Assembly: GCA_019677205.1 (NCBI GenBank)
Contig: JAAMXY010002398.1
Span: 1 to 28,122 of the forward strand
Reading direction: 5' to 3'
DNA length: 28,122 nucleotides
DNA from: Pinguiococcus pyrenoidosus
Taxonomy: Eukaryota; Sar; Pinguiophyceae; Pinguiochrysidales; Pinguiochrysidaceae
The translations under genes were made by a program, and so were the position numbers. The notes under the pieces were generated by a model, which was not told where the DNA came from, made no database searches, and saw nothing but the letters and a program-made list of their open reading frames with translations. Positions 11,289-20,469 of the stretch are shown piece by piece; position 1 is the first letter of the stretch; each line of letters begins with the position of its first letter.

Positions 11289-12359
11289 TCACTCCCATCC
11301 GACGGCGTCTACGGCCATCTTCTTGGCTCCCTCCAGCGTCTTGTGACCTCCGATGAAGCCATTTGCGTGCACAAAGATGCACCCGCTGATTCCCACTAGC
11401 TTGTCCAGCTCCCCGTCGCGCACGCCTCTCCAGGGCGCCGGCAACTTCTTGCGCGACACGAAGGATCCTTCTGCCTCCGGCACGGCCTGCACGCGCCAGT
11501 TGCCCGCGGAGTCCTCGTAGAGCACGTACTTCAGCAGCTGCTCCTTCGCGTCCGCTGCGCACTCCTCGGGCTCCAGCTCGAAGAGGTGCGACTCCCAAGG
11601 GCAGGGCGTTTCCAGCTGGATGATCTGGCCCGAGGCGTGCACGTCGAAGCGCTTCTGCATCGCCGAGCGTACGATGCTCCTCGCCGGCCACCAGGAGTTC
11701 ACGAGGCCCTCCACGACGGCCACGAACTCCTGGCCAGTGAGCACCACGGCTTGCTCGAACGCCGCATTGGTGGCGGCCTCGGAGCGGTCCTCGTTCCAGC
11801 GAGGATTCAGTGCGCCCACCCGCTGGGAAAGCGTGGTGCTCACCACGTAGTGCAGCTTCCCATCGGCCACCTCGATCCCATTGTCAATCCCGTCAATGTG
11901 CTCCATGAACTTGCGATAGACGCGCTCGTAGAGAAGCTCCAACAGCCCCTCGGAGTCGTCCAGCACGCCCTCGCGGCAGCCGTTGGCCACCTCGGTCAGC
12001 ACCTGTCTCCCGAAGTGCTTGTAGACCAGCCCCGCCGAGCTCAACTTGGTCGCAAAGGGCTCCAGGACGCCATCGAAGCTCCTCTGGTGATGATCGAAGC
12101 GCAAGCTGTCCGCGTCGTACTCCGCGCCCACGTCCACCACCAACTCGCAGCCGCTCAGCTGATCGCTGGCGCGCGTGCGCAGGATCTGGTGCTCCTGGAA
12201 GCGCGGCAGCATCTTCAGCATGGCGATGGCCAGCGCCTCGTCGCAGTGGAAGCTGCCCGAGTGCGTGCCGATGAGTTTGGCGCCGTCCACAGAGGTGGAC
12301 ACTACGCTCAGACTGTTTAAGCGCGCCATCAGCGGCAACGCCGCAACTCGGCTGTCCAT
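11289..12359 (-). CDS. MYG1: MYG1-family 3'-5' RNA exonuclease
   Basis: A single uninterrupted frame of 356 residues matches the MYG1 (UPF0160) family along its whole length. Near the N-terminus is the hallmark IGTHSGSFHCDEALA (about residues 30-44), followed by LVVDVGAEYD and the DHH-like metal motif FDHHQRSF near residue 110. The C-terminal half contains WWPARSIVRSAM, YVLYEDSAGNWRVQAVP and the family ending GCIFVHANGFIGGHKT. Family members are conserved from yeast to humans, with members reported in nucleus and mitochondria as 3'-5' RNA exonucleases. Two starts are possible, Met1 and Met11; the extra ten residues are weakly hydrophobic and might contribute to organelle targeting. It is the only long conserved gene here with no intron. 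It faces away from the SUZ gene across an AT-rich promoter. Confidence 0.97.
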   Translation of the reverse strand: MDSRVAALPLMARLNSLSVVSTSVDGAKLIGTHSGSFHCDEALAIAMLKMLPRFQEHQILRTRASDQLSGCELVVDVGAEYDADSLRFDHHQRSFDGVLEPFATKLSSAGLVYKHFGRQVLTEVANGCREGVLDDSEGLLELLYERVYRKFMEHIDGIDNGIEVADGKLHYVVSTTLSQRVGALNPRWNEDRSEAATNAAFEQAVVLTGQEFVAVVEGLVNSWWPARSIVRSAMQKRFDVHASGQIIQLETPCPWESHLFELEPEECAADAKEQLLKYVLYEDSAGNWRVQAVPEAEGSFVSRKKLPAPWRGVRDGELDKLVGISGCIFVHANGFIGGHKTLEGAKKMAVDAVGWE

Positions 12360-13107
12360 CTGCGAAGTTAGCGCGCGGACTGGTAGGGATGCAAGGGTGT
12401 GCTGAGGATCGTGTATACCTGAACGACATGCTGGAGGCGTCTGGGCGAGAGCGCTTCAGTGGGCGCTCTGTGGCCATGCTCTGGGAGCCACAAAGCAAAC
12501 GACAAATGGCGGGAAATGGCGGGAAATGAGGTGGATCCAGAGATCCCGAACCGTTTTTCAATTTATGTATTTTTATTTTAAAATATTCAGAATTGATATA
12601 GTACCAGGTCGAATTTGTTTATAAAACTAACTTCAGGAAGAAAGGTGTAAAATTTAGTATTCTGAAAATTAATCATATTTTGTATGGTATATTATAATAT
12701 TTTTGATCATTGTAAAAAGGACATGGACGGCTACCGTTATCGTGGCGAAACAGACCGCATATTTGCATGCGGGCGCATTCGCTACAATGCGACACCTCTA
12801 AAATGATCCATCCTATCCTTTCAAAACCGACTTTCTGCGCAGCAGCGGCTATACATGCGGGCGCAACGCCGCGGCGGCGCCTGTCCGCCGCGATCCCTCG
12901 CTGAGCGCCTCTCTCTCCGCACCGCCACCCCGTTCATTTCCCAGCAGAGTCCCGAAGGCGAGCCAGAAGCTGTCCTGGAGCCATGTCGCGGCCATCACGG
13001 CCTTGGCGTCGCCGACGCACCTGAGTCTGGAGCCGCCTTCTGTTTTTACTCCTTTTTTTAACTTTGAACGAGCGGCGTGCGCGCGCGCATAGGCGCCGCC
13101 TGCGGCC
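12360..13107. promoter_or_regulatory. Divergent promoter of MYG1 and the SUZ gene, with AT-rich island
   Basis: Sequence from about 12555 to 12720 is the most AT-rich in the window, with runs such as TATTTTTATTTTAAAATATT and TATATTATAATATTTTTGATC. The 12-mer CATGCGGGCGCA occurs twice in direct orientation, at 12766-12777 and 12854-12865, 88 bases apart, on the SUZ-gene side. I see no gene here; frames such as 12849-13505 on the minus strand lack recognisable content. Confidence 0.55.
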
Positions 13108-14974
13108 ATGTCGTCCACCATCGACATGAAGAAGTACGCGGAGGCACGCGCCCGCATCTTTGGCCACCAGAATGGCCACCAAAGCGACGAAACGAAGACG
13201 CGCGAGGTGGGTTTCGTCGGAGACTTCCGGAGACCATGAGGATTTCCCAGCGCCGCTTTGGATCTCCGAGTTTGCCAGCCCTGAGCCCGATGCTTCCGCG
13301 CCGAATGGGACGTCTGTGGCGGGGACCGAGTGCTCTGAAGGCCCTCTGCTTCCGTGGGATATCTGCGAATCATCGGGGGGAACGACACCACGTAGTGCCC
13401 GAAAGCGGGTGCATTCGCAGTCCTCTCGCGGCGCCACTCAGTATGTTGAGGCAGTTTGTTGCAGAAGGAGGACCTGAGAGCCATGCGAGTGGGAAGACAA
13501 TGCAAGGAATGGCCGGCAAGGAGTCCTTGGCCCTCGCACCATCAAGGGGCGCCTACTGACGAGGTCGCTGATGATCTGCTTTTGGCTTTCGCAGCGGAGG
13601 AACCGCGGAGGACGAGGACGCAAGCCACGCACGGTGTCTCGGAGCCCGACGCGCAGTCATGCTGGTAAGGCCAAGGCGCACGCCGGAGGGACCCGGGCCT
13701 CTCGAGGCCCGGTCGCCGATGACGATCCCGTCGCGGCCCCCGTCGTGCTCATGTCCTTGGACGAGGTAAGCTCGAGCTTCCAGCGCTGCGACAGCTGCCG
13801 CGGCTCCAGCCCGACTCTGGAGACCTGGAAGCCAGATGTGCTGATGCCTTGTGTGGCGGAGCAGGTGCCGTACAACCGCAACAGCTACAACGTCAGGCAG
13901 CCCGGCCAGGCGCCGGCTGCGGGAGCCGCTGCGGGAGCTGATGCGCACGCGGGACAAGGGCACGAAGAGAAGCGCAAGCGGTCTGCTCGCCGTGGCGCGC
14001 GTCCTACAATCCGCCGCCGCGGCGGGCGGAAGAACGGCGGTCGCGGTCATGAGGCGCACGGCAACCCCCCGAACCAAGCGCCCGCGAATGAGCCCCGTCG
14101 CGCGGCGGAGGCCCCGGCCCAATCCCCCACCATCTCTAGCTCGGACTTCCACCGCGCTCAGCTCGCGTCTGCGACCGTGCCACTGGACCCCGAGGGCGTG
14201 ACGAGCCCGCCGAGCGACCCAAGCGGAGATGCCATCTACGACATCAGCACGGGCCTGAAGTTCGGCCTGAGCCTCGAGCGATCCGCGTCCCTGGACCACA
14301 CCGATCCGTCCTTGAACGACCTAGGCCTCGACCTCGGGTTCCCCGTGGACAGGCCGCTGGCCGGCCTGAGCAACGCGCCGGTGTCGCGGACGCCGCCCCC
14401 CGGGTTGGGATCCGACTCCGACCTCGGGATGGGCCTCGACATGGGCCGGAAGTTCGAGCTGAGTCTGGGGACGCAGAGCCACAGCCGCTCGTTCCCGGAT
14501 CTGCTCGCGGTGATGCAGGAGGAGGCTCCCGGCTCAGCGCACTCCAGCAAGGGCAACACCGCGCCGGGCTTCGGCCTCGGCAACGGCCTCGATCTGGGCT
14601 ACACGGACCCCTTCGAAGCGCCGGATCGGCAGCGCAACAGCGGCGGCAGCGCGCGGGAGTCGGCGGACAAGCCCTTCCAAGCGCAGACTGCGATCGAAGG
14701 CGCCTGCCTGGGGAGCCTCCTGCAGGCCGAAGCCGAGGACGACGACGGACGCACGAAGGCGGAGAACGGCTACAGTCTCTTCGGCGGCGCGCTGTTCGAG
14801 ATTCCCTCCTCGTCCGGCTCCGTGGTCGCCAGCTCCGACGGCGCCGCACTGCCCAAGGGGCACGGCCTTGGCTTCAGCCACGCCTCGTCGGAGCTGCCTT
14901 CTCTCTTCCCAAGCGAGCCGCCTCTCGAAGCGGCGGCGGCGGAGTACTCCCCGGACACGTACGGCCTCGGCTAA
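13108..14974 (+). CDS. SUZ-motif, RG-rich probable RNA-binding protein, 3 exons
   Basis: Predicted exons 13108-13206, 13595-13765 and 13865-14974 give 459 residues. Exon 1 (33 codons) encodes MKKYAEARARIFGHQ, which fits the SUZ motif (xEY/AxKARARIFG), an RNA-binding segment usually found after R3H domains. Exon 2 opens with Arg/Gly-rich RRNRGGRGRKPR, and exon 3 adds a second basic stretch (EEKRKRSARRGARPTIRRRG). The remaining 300 residues are probably disordered, with recurring Gly-Leu-Asp-Leu-Gly patches (LGLDLGFP, LGMGLDMGRKFELSLG, GFGLGNGLDLGYTDPF). Intron 1 is 388 nt (GTGGGT/CAG). Intron 2 (GTAAGC...GAGCAG) is 99 nt with no stop in frame, so retention would give 492 residues. No R3H domain is visible, so exact function is unknown; a role in mRNA binding is inference. 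Confidence 0.75.
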
Positions 14975-16090
14975 AGCGAAGGTCCGTGGCGCGCATCAGA
15001 TCTCAAGATCTTGTAGTTGGCCGGGGCCACGCGGATTGGGGGAGAAAGTAGATACTACGACGGAGCCTTGACGGTGTCTCGTGCGACTCGCTTGCTGCGA
15101 CCGGAGGCACTTGCGCTGGCGCGCGTGGAGGCGACGCCGGGACATAGGGGACATTCGGCATGCTGCAGGAAGGAGCTTCCTTCCGGTGTGGCCGGCCCCC
15201 GAGCTCGATCAAGGCCGCGGGGAAAGGCCACGACCGCTCCTTCATCCCTCGGATTTTGCGTGGTCCCTCATCAAGGTAGTCGTCATCATCAATCTATGTA
15301 GTCGTGCTTGGGGCCTCCCGAGGAAGCGGGGGCCTGGCAAGGAGGTTTAGTTTCTTAAAACACAACACGGAGCAAGTGCACCGCCTGGAGCTTTTCACGG
15401 ACGCTGCAGGCACAGAGAGCTTCCGCTGGTCTCGTTCGACGCTTTTCAAGTTGCCGGGCGCGCAACGAGTCGACGAGCGAGCGATGTGCACGGGACTCTC
15501 CCGGATCAGGGAGGGGAGAGCGCGGTGGTGGTGTGGAAGTCCAACAGTAGAACTGAATCAGCGAACGCAAGCGAAACGGCCGTCTGACGACTGAAGGGCA
15601 AACTTGGTAGGTAGGTGTGCGCGCTCGGCTGCTTGGATGCTGGAGTTCAAGAGGCGAAGCAAGGGGGCAATCAAGTGAAGCATGCAGTTGAGCGCTACGT
15701 GGCTTGAGTGCCGTCTCCCTCGCGCCCCCGAGCCGTGGTGTCACGCCCCGGCCCCGTCAGCACAAGAAACGCCTCGGACGGAGCCACGTCCTTGCGCGGG
15801 ATCTTCACGTTCCGCAACGGTACGGAAAGTGATGGGATGCCCGCGAGTGCGGCAATGGAGCCACGCGGCTGGAGACGTGCAATGCTGCTGCCTTCTACGC
15901 ACCAAATGGAACTCCGTTTAATGCCATCATCGATCAACACCTCCGCTAAGGGCGCCTCCAGAGGAAGCGTTGCAACTCTACGAGTTCCGGAGCCTGGCGC
16001 TCGCGGACCTTCCTTTCGACAGTCGGGTCCTTTCTGGGGCCTATGTATAGCAAAAAAAGTTGGGCTTGCGCCGCCTGCCGTCTTGGACAC
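14975..16090. other. Long convergent interval (SUZ gene to EF-hand gene)
   Basis: These 1.1 kb lie between two 3' ends. No gene is convincing. The longest candidates are two opposed frames over the same DNA: 15695-16090 minus (131 codons from GTG, including APLAEVLIDDGIKRSSIW) and 15708-16094 plus (128 codons). Neither resembles a known family, and neither has a clear start context or flanking exons. A short inverted repeat AGATCTCAAGATCT is at 14999-15012. A spliced gene with small exons cannot be ruled out. Confidence 0.5.
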
Positions 16091-16456
16091 TTAAGCCAGA
16101 ATGGGGTCGAAATCCTTCACGGGGATGCCTTTGCCCTGCACGGAATGTGCGGAGATCATCTGCGTGACTTCCGCTTCTGACAGGGCCGGGTCGATGTTCT
16201 TGAGCACCTTGCGCAGCTGCGCCTCTTGGATGTACTTGGTGTCTTCCGGGTCCACCGCCCGTACGAAGTCGCGCTTCATTTCTCGAGAGGAGCACAGGGT
16301 GCCATACTGCTCCTTGCGGTACTTCCGGAAGCTTTCTCGGAGCGTCTCGTACAGGTTGGTGTCGTAGGTGGCCGCGAAAGTGGCGGAGCTGCAGTGTCGG
16401 ACAGCTAGGCGGCTTGCGACGGCCAGGCGCGGCGCTTGACGCACGAGACTTGCCAT
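16091..16456 (-). CDS. Small EF-hand-like protein with mitochondrial-type presequence
   Basis: A single exon of 121 residues ends in TAA. The N-terminus MASLVRQAPRLAVASRLAVR, followed by HCSSATFAAT, has no acidic residues, regularly spaced Arg, and Ser/Ala-rich composition, as expected of a cleaved mitochondrial import signal. The mature part is helical and laid out like a pair of EF-hands: VDPEDTKYIQEAQLRKVLKN followed by SEAEVTQMISAH and GKGIPVKDF. Neither loop has the full set of calcium-binding residues (the first has Gln instead of Glu at position 12), so it may be a structural, non-binding EF-hand pair. I do not recognise a specific family. The start chosen is the first Met giving a credible presequence; an upstream in-frame Met would add a long Arg/Pro-rich extension through likely 5' UTR. 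Confidence 0.75.
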   Translation of the reverse strand: MASLVRQAPRLAVASRLAVRHCSSATFAATYDTNLYETLRESFRKYRKEQYGTLCSSREMKRDFVRAVDPEDTKYIQEAQLRKVLKNIDPALSEAEVTQMISAHSVQGKGIPVKDFDPILA

Positions 16457-18231
16457 GTCTAACTTTATGAGAGGACAAAAACAACGGTCTAGACGCGCGT
16501 GCGCTGGCTTCCAAAGGCTCTGGTGGACGAGAGAAGATCCTCGAGTACGCGTTGAGGGACGATCTGGGGGGAGGGGGGAACGCGGGCTGCGAACTCTGCG
16601 GCGGTCGTTCGGATAGGGGCGTGGATGATTTGGCGCGCTTGGGAACCTCGGGTGCGTTCGGAATCCCACATTCCGTCAGAAATTGGAGGTGAAAGCCTTG
16701 AACGAAGGTTGATACATCTAATGTTGTGCTATCACAAGCATACAGTTGAGGTATTTTGTGTTAGACTGAACAAAATATAGTCCTCAATATCACATGAGAT
16801 GGGGAAAAAATCTGTTGCAGTTTGTGGTAGGTTGGAAACTCCAAAAACGGTGGAAGGCACCAATGGATGCTACGGAAAGACCGAACGTGTGCGTCAGCAC
16901 TTGAGCAATGTTGCTATGGCGGCCACATCAAAGAATTTAGATTACACTTTGTGATCAGTTGTCGTCCATTCGCGCCGGGGAAGGGTCGGGGAATGGTCTC
17001 TTGGTATAACATCCGCCGCCGGCCTGTCACGAAGTGCCAGCGCGCAGGTTGGAGGCAAGCCATTGGCTCCCGATCTCCGATTACCGTGGTGTACCACAGG
17101 ACAACGGGTTGCGTGCTTCAACGTGCTCCCGTGACACAGCGCTAGAAGGTCGCGTCGTTCGGAAGTTGCTGTTTGAAGCAGCGAACTGCCGCTCATTGGA
17201 TGGATAGCGTGCAAGCCTCTGAGCTGTCCAATGATCGTCGAGTGTCCACTCACGGGCAACTGACGCACGAAAGTTAGCGGTGCTAGCGCAGCGGCAAGTT
17301 GACGTCCGAATCTCCGCGTCAGAGCGCCTCCGCGTTGGACAGTTTCAGTTGGATAGCGACTACTGATTGGGAATAATGAGTACTGTGAAATTGTACTTTG
17401 AAAGCCATGAAGGATGAACGAAGCACAGCGCACTATAACGAAGGCATGGTGCTCGAACGCTATAGTGCTTGCCTCAGCGTGCCAACCCGGACAGTGGCTC
17501 GTTCGCTGCAACGCCAGGCCAACGGCAAATAATTCCAATTTCTCAATTTTCCCGATTTTCGGGGGTGGGTGTCGAGCGCCACGTCTTGTCCGCCGCGGCA
17601 GCCAATGGCGACGACGACTGTACTTGCGAAGTGGGTGGACTGCACCGCTAAAAAATTGACAAACTGCAGGAATTTGAAAAGAGCCTTCGGGCTGAATCCT
17701 TTTGACGGCCAACCGAAAGGCGTCGAATTCTTCTGGGACGGCTTCATTGGAGATTGCAGCTATCTTCCTATGGTCTCGCAGCGACAATGCCGTTGGCATC
17801 GCTATCCTCGCGGCCACTACGCGAAGTCACGCCCCCAACGTCGTCTACAAATTCCGTTGACGAGCCAGCTCAATTGGTGGCTGGGGGTATCGCGCCTGGG
17901 CCGTCTCATAGCAGCGCAAGCAATTAGGGTACCAAGTCGTCAGTACCACCGGTCCGGGCTCGTCGGCCGCGCCGTTGCATCGAGGGTTGCCGTTTGGGAG
18001 CTTTGGGTGTGGCAAGCAAGAGGTGATTGGATTTGCGAATATCCGCGGTTCATGCGCGGGCGCAGCGCCATCCCTCAACCGCGCCAATCCCGAGCGCCGG
18101 ACCTGGAGCGAGGCGCGCGAACGGGCCCAGCGGCGCCATGCGTGGCGCCTCGGACCCGCCAGGTGAGCGCTCGGATGTCGTCGGCACAATCGGCGGCGAT
18201 GACCCCAAGCTCAGCCCGCCAACTCGTTTGA
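16457..18231. other. Long interval upstream of two divergent genes
   Basis: This 1.8 kb stretch separates the EF-hand gene (-) from the 745-residue gene (+). It holds an AT-rich island at about 16690-16830 containing a hairpin (16747-16786): TATTTTGT pairs with ACAAAATA, extended by TGAGG with CCTCA across a 4-base bulge. Base composition is lower in GC than in the neighbouring genes. A long minus frame at 16942-17817 is listed separately. A plus frame at 17569-18231 shares part of the same DNA and is Arg/Gln-rich without family features. Several ATTGG/CCAAT boxes are scattered near 17060-17370. Confidence 0.5.
16942..17817 (-). CDS. Doubtful 291-codon open frame
   Basis: From ATG 17817 a frame stays open to TAA at 16942. 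The length is unusual because local GC is only about 52-54%, so stops should be frequent. Against coding, third codon positions are not GC-biased as in the neighbouring genes, composition is rich in Arg, His and Ser, and I find no motif or known family. It may be a lineage-specific gene, a decayed mobile-element fragment, or chance. The first 60 residues (ALSLRDHRKIAAISNEAVP onward) are the most protein-like part. Confidence 0.2.
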   Translation of the reverse strand: MAARIAMPTALSLRDHRKIAAISNEAVPEEFDAFRLAVKRIQPEGSFQIPAVCQFFSGAVHPLRKYSRRRHWLPRRTRRGARHPPPKIGKIEKLELFAVGLALQRTSHCPGWHAEASTIAFEHHAFVIVRCASFILHGFQSTISQYSLFPISSRYPTETVQRGGALTRRFGRQLAAALAPLTFVRQLPVSGHSTIIGQLRGLHAIHPMSGSSLLQTATSERRDLLALCHGSTLKHATRCPVVHHGNRRSGANGLPPTCALALRDRPAADVIPRDHSPTLPRREWTTTDHKV

Positions 18232-20469
18232 ATGCCAGATGACTTCCGCGACCTGATCGCGCAGCCCGCGCGCCGCGCCATCCTGGACGCGCTGGTGCCG
18301 CTCGTGCGCCGCGTCTTCCAGCGCATCGGTGGGGTGCCGCGCCTCCAAGTCCCGCCCGAAGTGCGCGACCAACTCAAGCGCGACGCGGAGCGCAGCGGCG
18401 CCAGCCTCGCGGACGCCCGTGCCGCCGACCGCAGCGTCTTCGAGAGCGGCGCCACCACCTCCAGCACCATCTACAACCTGCTGTGGGCGCTCAAGGTGCC
18501 CGGCGGCTCGAAGAAGCAGAAGGCCGAGCTGCTCCAGCACCTGCGCCACGCGGACGTGAGCGAAGAGCTGTTGGCGCACGCCGCGGCCTTCCTGGCCGAG
18601 GATGCCACCCACAAGCAGATGATGCAGGCCCGCGCGCACGCCCACGAGAAGTTCGAGCGAACCGTCTACGAACGCCTCCAAGCGCAGGTGGGCTTGCAGA
18701 GCAGGAGTGAGCTCATCGAGGTGCTCCAGGACCTCGAGATCTTCTTCTTCCCCTTCCCCGCCAGCGAGCGCGCCAAGGTCAGCGTGCCGGATCAGATCCG
18801 GCGCACGCGGCTCCTCGGCATGTATCCCGAAGACCTCGAGGAGGCCATCCTCACGCGCCGCGAGGTGCTGGAGAGCTTGGCCGCCAGCGAACCCGCTGAA
18901 AGGCTTCTCAAGGACCTGCGCAGCAGCTACAGAACGCCCGCCAAGTCCAGCAGACGCAAGCTAGCGCCTCCACAGCGCAGCCAGCCCGCGGGCGAGCTAC
19001 CTCCGCGGCCGCGTAGCGAGCGACGCAGCTCCGGGCGCCGCCGAAGCGGAAGACTCAGCGTGTCCTCTGCCCCGTCAACGCTCCTCATCAGTGATGGTGG
19101 GTCTTCCCGAACGGCGACGAGGCAGCTGAAGAGGGGCCGACCGCACGAGGCGCCCGACGTCATCGAGCAGGAGCAGGCACCGTCGCACCGCCGGACCTGC
19201 CAGTCGGAAGGCTCCGGCCTCGACTGCCTCGCCATGGAGAGCCACTTCGCAGCCGCCCACAGCGTGGGCCTGCCGGCCACCCGAAGGAGCTCAGAGCCTT
19301 TCTGCTCCTTGCCCATGGAGCCAACGCCCCGGCGCGGCTCGCACAGCGACATTCAGACGGGCGTGTCCCTGAACAATGCCTTGAGCCAGCCGTCCTTCTT
19401 CATGGAGGAGGAAACCGGCGACGACGCGCGCCAGAGGCTGTCTCGGATGACGTGCGAGGAACTGCGTGATCAGATGCGAAGGCATGGCCTGCAGGTTCGT
19501 ACCATGATCGAAACAGACCCCGCCGGACATGGTTGTCAAATGGTTGATGCCACCGTCGATTTCGATTCCGCCCGCCAGGGCTCGAAGAAGACCAAGAAAC
19601 GCATGGTCGAAATGCTCGCCATGAAGATAGCCGAGGACGGCAACGACGATGACGATGCCTCCCAGAGCCGGGAGAAGGAAGCGCCGTGGTACCATTCGTC
19701 CGTGGTCGTAACGCCGGATTCGCCGGCTGTTCGGCCCCTGTACGCCGGCGCTCCGTCCCCCGACTTCCTCCACCCTTTCGGCGAGGACGGCATGCCAGGC
19801 GCCTCAACCTCGGACAGGGACAAACCGGGAGGTGCACTCGGGATCGAGAATACATTAGATGATGCACTTTCCTTAGAGGCTTCCTCGGCGACCGTCGCCA
19901 CGACGAGGCCAGGAGAGCGGAAGCCAGTGCTTCCGTCCAACGAGGTGATGCCGGAGGGCTGGGACTGGTCTCTGCTCGGCAGCGCGAACAGCACATGCAA
20001 CACCGTTGAGATGGAACCACGAAGCACCCTCACGGACAGTGCCGACTCGATCGGGGTGCAGTGGGCCCCGCAACGCCTCAAGGCCGAGTCAGAAGACTGG
20101 AAGGAAGCAGAAGCGGCAGAAGCGGAAGCTGCCGCGCTCCGGGCGGATGCTGCCGCGCTCCGGGCGGATGCTGCCGCGCTCCAAGCGGCATACGCCTCTC
20201 AGGAGGTGCCAGCAGCCTTTGCCGTCCAAATGCATGGCGTGCAGATGGCGAAGGGCCAGGAAATGCTTGCGAAAGGGCCGGATCCCAGCTTTGGGGCAGG
20301 CGGGCGCCAACCCTGGCTTCGGCGTCCCGCTGACGACGTGCTCGGCTACTTGGTGAGGTCCCAGCAGCACAACCCAATTGGCTCCATGCAGCATGTGCAG
20401 CCCCGTTCCCGAGGCCAGCGATTTAGGGAGAACCTGTACCACCAAGAGCTTGGGAAGTTTCCCGAGTAG
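18232..20469 (+). CDS. Unknown 745-residue protein with SAP-like segment and Ala-rich coiled coil
   Basis: A single long frame starts at ATG 18232, directly after an in-frame TGA (18229-18231), and ends at TAG 20467-20469. I do not recognise the whole protein. Residues 1-240 are helical and well ordered, with IYNLLWALKVPGG, KAELLQHLRHADVSEELLAH and SELIEVLQDLEIFFFPFP. Residues 240-400 are Ser/Arg-rich and probably disordered. Around 404-470 a SAP-like pattern appears (RMTCEELRDQMRRHGLQV, then KKTKKRMVEMLAMKI), as in proteins that bind DNA through a helix-extension-helix; the two helices are separated by a longer insert than usual. An acidic run (DGNDDDD) and a Pro/Ser-rich linker follow. Residues 616-657 form an Ala-rich coil made by a 21-bp DNA repeat. 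A chromatin or DNA-repair role (SLX4 has a similar C-terminal motif) is speculation. Confidence 0.8.
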   Translation: MPDDFRDLIAQPARRAILDALVPLVRRVFQRIGGVPRLQVPPEVRDQLKRDAERSGASLADARAADRSVFESGATTSSTIYNLLWALKVPGGSKKQKAELLQHLRHADVSEELLAHAAAFLAEDATHKQMMQARAHAHEKFERTVYERLQAQVGLQSRSELIEVLQDLEIFFFPFPASERAKVSVPDQIRRTRLLGMYPEDLEEAILTRREVLESLAASEPAERLLKDLRSSYRTPAKSSRRKLAPPQRSQPAGELPPRPRSERRSSGRRRSGRLSVSSAPSTLLISDGGSSRTATRQLKRGRPHEAPDVIEQEQAPSHRRTCQSEGSGLDCLAMESHFAAAHSVGLPATRRSSEPFCSLPMEPTPRRGSHSDIQTGVSLNNALSQPSFFMEEETGDDARQRLSRMTCEELRDQMRRHGLQVRTMIETDPAGHGCQMVDATVDFDSARQGSKKTKKRMVEMLAMKIAEDGNDDDDASQSREKEAPWYHSSVVVTPDSPAVRPLYAGAPSPDFLHPFGEDGMPGASTSDRDKPGGALGIENTLDDALSLEASSATVATTRPGERKPVLPSNEVMPEGWDWSLLGSANSTCNTVEMEPRSTLTDSADSIGVQWAPQRLKAESEDWKEAEAAEAEAAALRADAAALRADAAALQAAYASQEVPAAFAVQMHGVQMAKGQEMLAKGPDPSFGAGGRQPWLRRPADDVLGYLVRSQQHNPIGSMQHVQPRSRGQRFRENLYHQELGKFPE
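20128..20190 (+). repeat. 21-bp coding tandem repeat
   Basis: Two identical 21-bp units (20128-20148, 20149-20169) are followed by a third that diverges only at its 3' end. They encode AAALRAD, AAALRAD, AAALQAA, extending an Ala/Leu coiled coil in frame. Perfect identity of the first two units suggests recent duplication. Confidence 0.9.

Noticed and set aside
11586-12320. 244-codon plus frame opposite MYG1
   Set aside because: It is the antisense shadow of a GC-rich conserved gene.
17569-18231. 221-codon plus frame just upstream of the 745-residue gene
   Set aside because: It is in a different frame context, is Arg/Gln-rich without motifs, overlaps the opposed 291-codon frame, and ends at the stop adjoining the real start codon.
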